A DNA stretch of 64,000 bases, from the NCBI RefSeq assembly GCF_003352465.1, contig NZ_CP031153.1, forward strand, positions 5,047,501-5,111,500, read 5' to 3'. The translations under genes were made by a program, and so were the position numbers. The stretch's first letter is position 1. Every line of letters starts with the position of its first letter. This DNA is from Kordia sp. SMS9 (GTDB lineage Bacteria; Bacteroidota; Bacteroidia; Flavobacteriales; Flavobacteriaceae). Under the pieces are notes generated by a model, which was given only the letters and a program-made list of their open reading frames with translations, was not told the origin of the DNA and did not search any database. Of this stretch, positions 59,031 to 64,000 are shown piece by piece.

Positions 59031-62000
59031 TTACATATTTCTACGATACTGTCCTCCAACTTCAAATAAAGATGCCGTAATTTGTCCTAACGAACATACT
59101 TTACACACTTCCATCAAGGCTTCAAAGATGTTTTCATTGTTGACGGCTTTTCGCTGTAATTCAAGCAATAATTCGTCGGTATCATGTGCTTTGTGAAGGT
59201 TTTCTAAGATCTTGATTTGATATTGCTTTTCTTCTTCTGTAGCACGAATGACTTCTTTCGGAATCACCGTTGGCGAACCTTTACTACTTAGAAATGTATT
59301 TACACCGATAATCGGGAATTGTCCGTTGTGTTTCAAAGTTTCGTAATACAAACTTTCTTCCTGAATTTTTGAACGTTGGTACATGGTTTCCATCGCGCCC
59401 AACACGCCACCACGTTCTGTGATTCGGTCGAATTCTGCCAACACTGCTTCTTCTACCAAATCCGTTAATTCTTCAATGATGAACGAACCTTGAATTGGAT
59501 TTTCGTTTTTCGCCAAGCCTAATTCTTTGTTGATAATCAACTGAATTGCCATCGCTCTACGAACCGATTCTTCCGTTGGTGTTGTAATCGCTTCGTCATA
59601 CGCGTTGGTGTGTAAGGAATTACAGTTATCGTAAATCGCGTATAACGCTTGCAAAGTGGTACGAATGTCGTTGAAATCAATTTCTTGCGCATGCAAACTA
59701 CGTCCCGAAGTTTGAATGTGATATTTCAACATTTGCGCACGTGCATTGGCTCCGTATTTATGTTTTAAGGCTTTCGCCCAGATTTTACGTGCTACACGAC
59801 CAATCACAGCATATTCTGGATCGATTCCGTTGGAGAAGAAAAATGATAAGTTGGGACCAAATTTATTGATGTCCATTCCGCGACTTAAATAGTATTCTAC
59901 ATACGTGAAACCGTTTGATAATGTCAATGCCAATTGCGTGATTGGATTCGCGCCAGCTTCCGCGATGTGATATCCAGAGATAGACACCGAATAGAAGTTA
60001 CGCACATTGTTTTCGATAAAATATTCTTGTACGTCTCCCATCAATCGCAACGCAAATTCTGTAGAGAATATACAGGTGTTTTGTGCCTGATCTTCTTTTA
60101 AAATATCAGCCTGAACCGTTCCACGAACTTGTGCAATGGTTTTCGCTTTGATGTCTTCGTAAATTTCTTTTGGCAACACTTGATCGCCTGTAACTCCAAG
60201 CAACATCAAACCTAAACCGTTGTTGCTTTCTGGCAATTCGCCATTGTATTGCGGACGTTCTTTTCCTTTGTAGATTTCGGCAATTTTTGCTTCAACTTCT
60301 GCTTCGAGTCCGTTTTCTTTGATGTATTTTTCACATTGCTGATCAATCGCTGCATTCATAAAGAATCCTAACAACATGGGCGCCGGACCGTTGATCGTCA
60401 TACTTACTGACGTCATTTTATCTGCTAGATCAAACCCAGAATAGAGCTTTTTTGCATCATCCAAACAACAGATAGAAACACCTGCATTTCCAATTTTACC
60501 ATAAATATCTGGTCGCAAATCTGGATCGTTTCCGTACAACGTTACACTGTCAAACGCTGTAGATAAACGTTTCGCGGGCATTCCTGCACTTACGTAGTGA
60601 AAACGCTTATTGGTACGTTCTGGTCCGCCTTCTCCGGCAAACATACGCGCTGGATCTTCTCCTGTACGTTTAAACGGATACAATCCTGAGGTATATGGAA
60701 ATTCTCCTGGTACGTTTTCTTGCAAACACCATTTTAAAATATCGCCCCAAGCTTGGTATTTTGGCAAGGCAACTTTCGGAATTTGCACGTGTGATAAGGA
60801 TTCGGTATGTGTATCAATTTTGATCTCTTTGTCACGCACTTTAAACGTGTAGATCGGGTTTTTATATGTGTTTACTTTTTCGTTCCAGCCATTGATGATT
60901 TCCCAGTTGTACGGATCAAGGTTTAGCTTGACGCGATCGAATTCTTTCAATAACAATTTGACCAAATCAATGTCATCTTCTTTCTCGATACGATCTAAAA
61001 TGATAGTTTCATCCAAGCCCGTTTTTGACATAAACGTCATCTCGACTGCGCTTGATGTCACATTTGTGATGGAAGCGATGGTTTTATAGATTCCGTACAA
61101 ACGTTGCGCCACTTCTACTTGCGTTTCGGCTTTTTTGTCATACGCTCGGTTGTTTTCTGCTATTTCAGATAAGTAGCGTGTTCTTGATGGTGGAATGACG
61201 AATATTTTTTCGCTAATTTCACTAGAAATCTTGGAAGTCGATTGTAAATCTGCTTCCGTTTTTTCTACCAATTTGTCCATCACCGCTTTGTACAATGTGT
61301 TCATTCCTGGATCGTTGAACTGTGAAGCAATCGTTCCAAATACTGGCAAGTCATCTTGATGCACATCCCACAAATTGTTGTTACGCATGTATTGTTTTTT
61401 TACATCGCGCAACGCATCTAATGAACCGCGTTTGTCAAATTTGTTGATGGCAACTAAATCCGCAAAATCGAGCATGTCAATTTTTTCCAATTGCGTCGCC
61501 GCTCCAAATTCTGGTGTCATTACGTATAAAGCCACATCGCTGTGTTCCATGATTTCTGTATCCGATTGTCCAATTCCAGAGGTTTCCAGAATGATTAAAT
61601 CGTATTCTGCTGCTTTTAAGACTTCAATCGCTTCATTTACATATTTAGATAAGGCTAAATTCGATTGGCGTGTTGCCAAACTACGCATGTATACTCTTGG
61701 CGAGTTGATGGCGTTCATACGAATACGATCGCCCAACAATGCACCACCAGTTTTACGTTTGGATGGATCTACCGAAATAAGTCCAATGGTTTTTTCTGGA
61801 AAGTCTATTAAAAATCGACGTACCAATTCGTCTACCAAACTTGATTTTCCAGCACCACCAGTTCCTGTAATTCCTAATACTGGCGTTTTTGAGGTTTTAT
61901 TTTTGATATGAATTGTATCTAGTGCATCTTTCGCAACTTCTGGAAAGTTTTCGGCAGAAGAAATGACACGAGCAATTGCTTTTGGATTTTTTTCATGGAG

Positions 62001-62471
62001 AATGTTCACTTCGCCATTTAAAGTATCGCCAATGGCATAATCAGATTTTTGTACCAAATCGTTGATCATTCCTTGCAAGCCCATTTCGCGTCCATCATCG
62101 GGTGAATAGATACGCGTGATTCCATAGTCCATCAGTTCTTTGATTTCTTCTGGAAGAATCACACCGCCGCCGCCGCCAAATATTTTGATGTGTCCCGCAC
62201 CTTTTTCTTGTAACAGATCGTACATGTATTTAAAATACTCGTTGTGTCCACCTTGGTAGGAAGTCATTGCAATGGCATTGGCATCTTCTTGAATGGCCGT
62301 ATTTACGACTTCTTCTACGCTTCTATCGTGTCCTAAATGAATGACTTCTACACCTGTAGATTGAATAATTCGTCGCATGATATTGATTGCGGCATCGTGT
62401 CCATCAAACAATGAAGCTGCTGTTACGATTCGTACTTTATAGGTTGGTTTATAGGGTTGCGCTTGTTCCAT
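59031..62471 (-). CDS. icmF: Fused isobutyryl-CoA mutase IcmF
   Basis: A 1146-residue B12-dependent carbon-skeleton mutase with its built-in G-protein chaperone. Order: cobalamin-binding domain (1-140) with SLFDGHDAA (H25 as probable cobalt ligand) and [13 protein letters not shown]; MeaB-like GTPase (about 195-400) with Walker [10 protein letters not shown] (203-211), [20 protein letters not shown] and NKFDKRG; linker; catalytic TIM barrel (about 570-1120) with [31 protein letters not shown] and [20 protein letters not shown]. This order is diagnostic of IcmF and separates it from methylmalonyl-CoA mutase. It interconverts isobutyryl- and butyryl-CoA (or similar pairs). Its 3' end has a second copy at 57649. 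Confidence 0.95.
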   Translation of the reverse strand: MEQAQPYKPTYKVRIVTAASLFDGHDAAINIMRRIIQSTGVEVIHLGHDRSVEEVVNTAIQEDANAIAMTSYQGGHNEYFKYMYDLLQEKGAGHIKIFGGGGGVILPEEIKELMDYGITRIYSPDDGREMGLQGMINDLVQKSDYAIGDTLNGEVNILHEKNPKAIARVISSAENFPEVAKDALDTIHIKNKTSKTPVLGITGTGGAGKSSLVDELVRRFLIDFPEKTIGLISVDPSKRKTGGALLGDRIRMNAINSPRVYMRSLATRQSNLALSKYVNEAIEVLKAAEYDLIILETSGIGQSDTEIMEHSDVALYVMTPEFGAATQLEKIDMLDFADLVAINKFDKRGSLDALRDVKKQYMRNNNLWDVHQDDLPVFGTIASQFNDPGMNTLYKAVMDKLVEKTEADLQSTSKISSEISEKIFVIPPSRTRYLSEIAENNRAYDKKAETQVEVAQRLYGIYKTIASITNVTSSAVEMTFMSKTGLDETIILDRIEKEDDIDLVKLLLKEFDRVKLNLDPYNWEIINGWNEKVNTYKNPIYTFKVRDKEIKIDTHTESLSHVQIPKVALPKYQAWGDILKWCLQENVPGEFPYTSGLYPFKRTGEDPARMFAGEGGPERTNKRFHYVSAGMPAKRLSTAFDSVTLYGNDPDLRPDIYGKIGNAGVSICCLDDAKKLYSGFDLADKMTSVSMTINGPAPMLLGFFMNAAIDQQCEKYIKENGLEAEVEAKIAEIYKGKERPQYNGELPESNNGLGLMLLGVTGDQVLPKEIYEDIKAKTIAQVRGTVQADILKEDQAQNTCIFSTEFALRLMGDVQEYFIENNVRNFYSVSISGYHIAEAGANPITQLALTLSNGFTYVEYYLSRGMDINKFGPNLSFFFSNGIDPEYAVIGRVARKIWAKALKHKYGANARAQMLKYHIQTSGRSLHAQEIDFNDIRTTLQALYAIYDNCNSLHTNAYDEAITTPTEESVRRAMAIQLIINKELGLAKNENPIQGSFIIEELTDLVEEAVLAEFDRITERGGVLGAMETMYQRSKIQEESLYYETLKHNGQFPIIGVNTFLSSKGSPTVIPKEVIRATEEEKQYQIKILENLHKAHDTDELLLELQRKAVNNENIFEALMEVCKVCSLGQITASLFEVGGQYRRNM

Positions 62472-62650
62472 CTGTAATGAAGTATCTATTTTAGGGCTGC
62501 AATTTACGGATTATTCAAAAAAATCGAACATTTTTTAAGAAATATATAAGATTCTAATATTACTCAATAAATGACGCTAGACCGCTACGCTGTTAGATTT
62601 TAGAATCAAGACTTGTTTGTGATTGTATGTGCATCTTAGGTATTTCATTT

Positions 62651-63580
62651 TTAGAGTCCGAAACGCATTCCTTCTTCCGCAAATTGAAAACCTTGTGCTT
62701 CCAAACTGTCTTTTAACACATTTGCATCTTGCAATGCAGGATTGGAGTGATTGAAATGTATGAAGATGACTTTATTTTTGGTAGCTTTGTCTTCGTTTTC
62801 AAAGAGTTTTGCGGTTTCTACAATGAACGGATGTGGTACTTCGCTCATCGGTCTTGGAATTTCGCCATCTTTGAAGAAAGTAGCATCTAAAAAAGCATAG
62901 TCTACTTTTTTAACTTCTGCTACAATATTTTTTTCCCAAAGTTGCCATTTATTAATATCTGGAATGAACAAGGCCGATTTGTGTTGTCCTTGAATTCTAT
63001 AGCCGACCGTTTCTGAGAATTCGTCACGATGTGGTACTAAAAAAGGCGTTATTTGAAGTCCGTTTGTCAACTCTACGGAAGTGTTATGACTTAACTTTTT
63101 TAGCGCAATATTTTTAAGAGAAACTAGCTGACTCCAAGGTCCGTTCGTTTCTAGAAAGTTTTTCATTTTTGGCATCGCATAGACTGGAATTTGCGTTGCG
63201 TCCATAGCTTCGCGCCCAAAATACATAAGTCCTGTGTAATGACCAATGTGTGCATGCGTGAGAAAAACACCGTCAATTACATTGGTGGTTTCAAGCTGTT
63301 TGGAAAGGTGTTGAATTTGTTGTGCGATGTCGGGCGTGGCATCAAATATCCATTTTTTCTTTGCCTTGAGATCTATTAAACCCAAACAAGAGATTAGTTT
63401 TTTGGCAACTTTCCCTTCATGATATGGTTGACAACAGGTTTTGTGACAGTTGATTTGCGGATAGCCTGCATCTTGCGCCGTTCCTAATACGGTAAGGTAT
63501 TGATCAGAAATGATCGTTTTCTTTTCTTGCTGACAGCTTGTAAAGAATACTAGTAAAACTAATAACCAGGTTTTTTTCAT
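62651..63580 (-). CDS. PqqB-like metallo-beta-lactamase-fold lipoprotein
   Basis: A 309-residue lipoprotein (lipobox FFTSC, C16). The MBL-fold body is of PqqB type: VLGTAQDAGYPQINCHKTCC with the cysteine cluster, FDATPDIAQQI, THAHIGHYTGLMYFGREAM (HxHxGH in place of HxHxDH), and FLDATFFKDGEIPRPM then IFIHFNHSNPAL. The cluster and motif order equal coenzyme PQQ biosynthesis protein B, but no other pqq gene is nearby and this copy is exported, so its function is probably different. The upstream gene (63591) ends 10 bp before it on the same strand. Confidence 0.88.
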   Translation of the reverse strand: MKKTWLLVLLVFFTSCQQEKKTIISDQYLTVLGTAQDAGYPQINCHKTCCQPYHEGKVAKKLISCLGLIDLKAKKKWIFDATPDIAQQIQHLSKQLETTNVIDGVFLTHAHIGHYTGLMYFGREAMDATQIPVYAMPKMKNFLETNGPWSQLVSLKNIALKKLSHNTSVELTNGLQITPFLVPHRDEFSETVGYRIQGQHKSALFIPDINKWQLWEKNIVAEVKKVDYAFLDATFFKDGEIPRPMSEVPHPFIVETAKLFENEDKATKNKVIFIHFNHSNPALQDANVLKDSLEAQGFQFAEEGMRFGL

Positions 63581-63590
63581 GTACGATTTT

Positions 63591-64000
63591 TTAATATTTC
63601 CCTGTTACGTGATCTTTGATGAGTTTGTATTGAAAGCTATTGAGTCGTTTGGCATCGTGTTCTTTTTCTATCAATGCTGAAATTTTTTGGTAATATTGTT
63701 TGTCTGAATGTCTAAAAATCAACCAAATGTCTAGATTTTGACATTGTACACTTGCATCACTTAACCAACCATATTTTTCAGTTAATTGCAGCAATTTTTC
63801 CGTGTTTTCGACGTCTAATTTTCGTTGCAATACCCAAACAGAATCAATCACATGTTTAGGATAGGTACTTTTTCTACCAAACTTTCCATCTTTTAATATT
63901 TTTCCATTTCGATGCTTTTGATCGTTTTCAATCATTTTTTTGAGCAGTGTACACATTTCAGTCTTATTCGGGATGGATTCCTGAGCAACTGCCCAAAGTG
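63591..64000 (-). CDS. DUF6624-like protein, N-terminus cut by window edge
   Basis: The frame runs off the right edge; visible residues begin LWAVAQESIPNKTEMCTLLK, the AVAQE part looking like the end of a signal peptide. Then MIENDQKHRNGKILKDGKFG, KYGWLSDASVQCQNLDIWLI and RHSDKQYYQKISALIEKEHD. The DQxxR motif and the W-x-S...LIxRHSD pattern resemble DUF6624 (moderately sure). Probably exported and co-transcribed with the PqqB-like gene 10 bp downstream. Confidence 0.65.
   Translation of the reverse strand, partial: LWAVAQESIPNKTEMCTLLKKMIENDQKHRNGKILKDGKFGRKSTYPKHVIDSVWVLQRKLDVENTEKLLQLTEKYGWLSDASVQCQNLDIWLIFRHSDKQYYQKISALIEKEHDAKRLNSFQYKLIKDHVTGKY

Noticed and set aside
61375-61911. 178-codon plus-strand open frame inside icmF
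   Set aside because: Antisense shadow of the conserved GTPase domain; no start context or domain of its own.
1-64000. tRNA, rRNA, CRISPR arrays, complete insertion sequences or prophage genes
   Set aside because: None could be supported: no cloverleaf-like segments, no regularly spaced repeats, no transposase or phage structural gene. The S74 proteins carry T9SS signals and so are cell-surface proteins, not phage fibres.

Overview
The window looks like a chromosomal segment of a marine-type member of the Flavobacteriaceae (Bacteroidota), plausibly Kordia or a close relative. The evidence is the low GC content, the near absence of Shine-Dalgarno sequences, promoters of the TTG / TANNTTTG type, type IX secretion (T9SS) C-terminal signals, DUF4294, DUF4920 and DUF1684 proteins, a two-zinc-motif DnaJ, and Bacteroidota-style double-glycine peptide precursors. 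No rRNA, tRNA, CRISPR array, intact insertion sequence or phage gene was seen. The genus is inferred from gene style only.

Layout. 1-9.9 kb: NhaA (cut by the left edge), DUF4294, an M42 peptidase, a TPR-HTH regulator, three small double-glycine peptides, an M28 peptidase, PPK2 and an outer-membrane protein. 9.9-18.5 kb: an MFS exporter preceded by a likely leader-peptide attenuator; three tandem S74/T9SS surface proteins flanked by two DUF1684 paralogues; CrcB. 18.6-25 kb: an SRPBCC/GyrI protein, an M49 peptidase, another small peptide, adenine deaminase and a VWA lipoprotein. 25-31.6 kb: a NarL-type regulator, a 167-residue unknown, a TPR histidine kinase, a caspase-like peptidase and a 798-residue envelope protein. 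31.7-43 kb: housekeeping genes (MazG-like, IlvE, DUF4920, MnmD, TIGR01777, GrpE-DnaJ) and a tight ABC / MscS / sigma-54 activator operon. 43.4-48.2 kb: CocE hydrolase, DJ-1/PfpI, an HTTM protein and a decapitated TlpA gene. 48.4-50.6 kb: seven small peptide precursors. 51-57.5 kb: an AraC regulator with membrane segments, an alpha/beta hydrolase, a CpcT/CpeT homologue and a repeat-rich T9SS protein. 57.6-64 kb: a duplicated 3' end of icmF, a frameshifted gene and an orphan, then icmF itself, a PqqB-like lipoprotein and a gene cut by the right edge.

The most interesting system is at 25-31.6 kb. Three genes or gene groups (the 167-residue protein plus kinase, the caspase-like peptidase, and the 798-residue protein) each carry a 16-bp inverted site of NarL 7-2-7 architecture about 50-60 bp before the start codon. 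At all three, the site lies exactly 23 nt before a TANNTTTG-like -7 element. This points to one two-component regulon controlling a caspase-like protease and an envelope protein. The second strong observation is the MFS leader: a promoter, a 25-codon open frame, a perfect 11-bp-stem terminator, and an internal segment that can pair with the terminator's 5' arm. The third is a set of eleven orphan small peptides. Ten have the KKK-L-x-LxKKxxS...GG leader or a variant, and four of these, 44 kb apart, share one cysteine spacing. No modification enzyme or transporter lies in the window.
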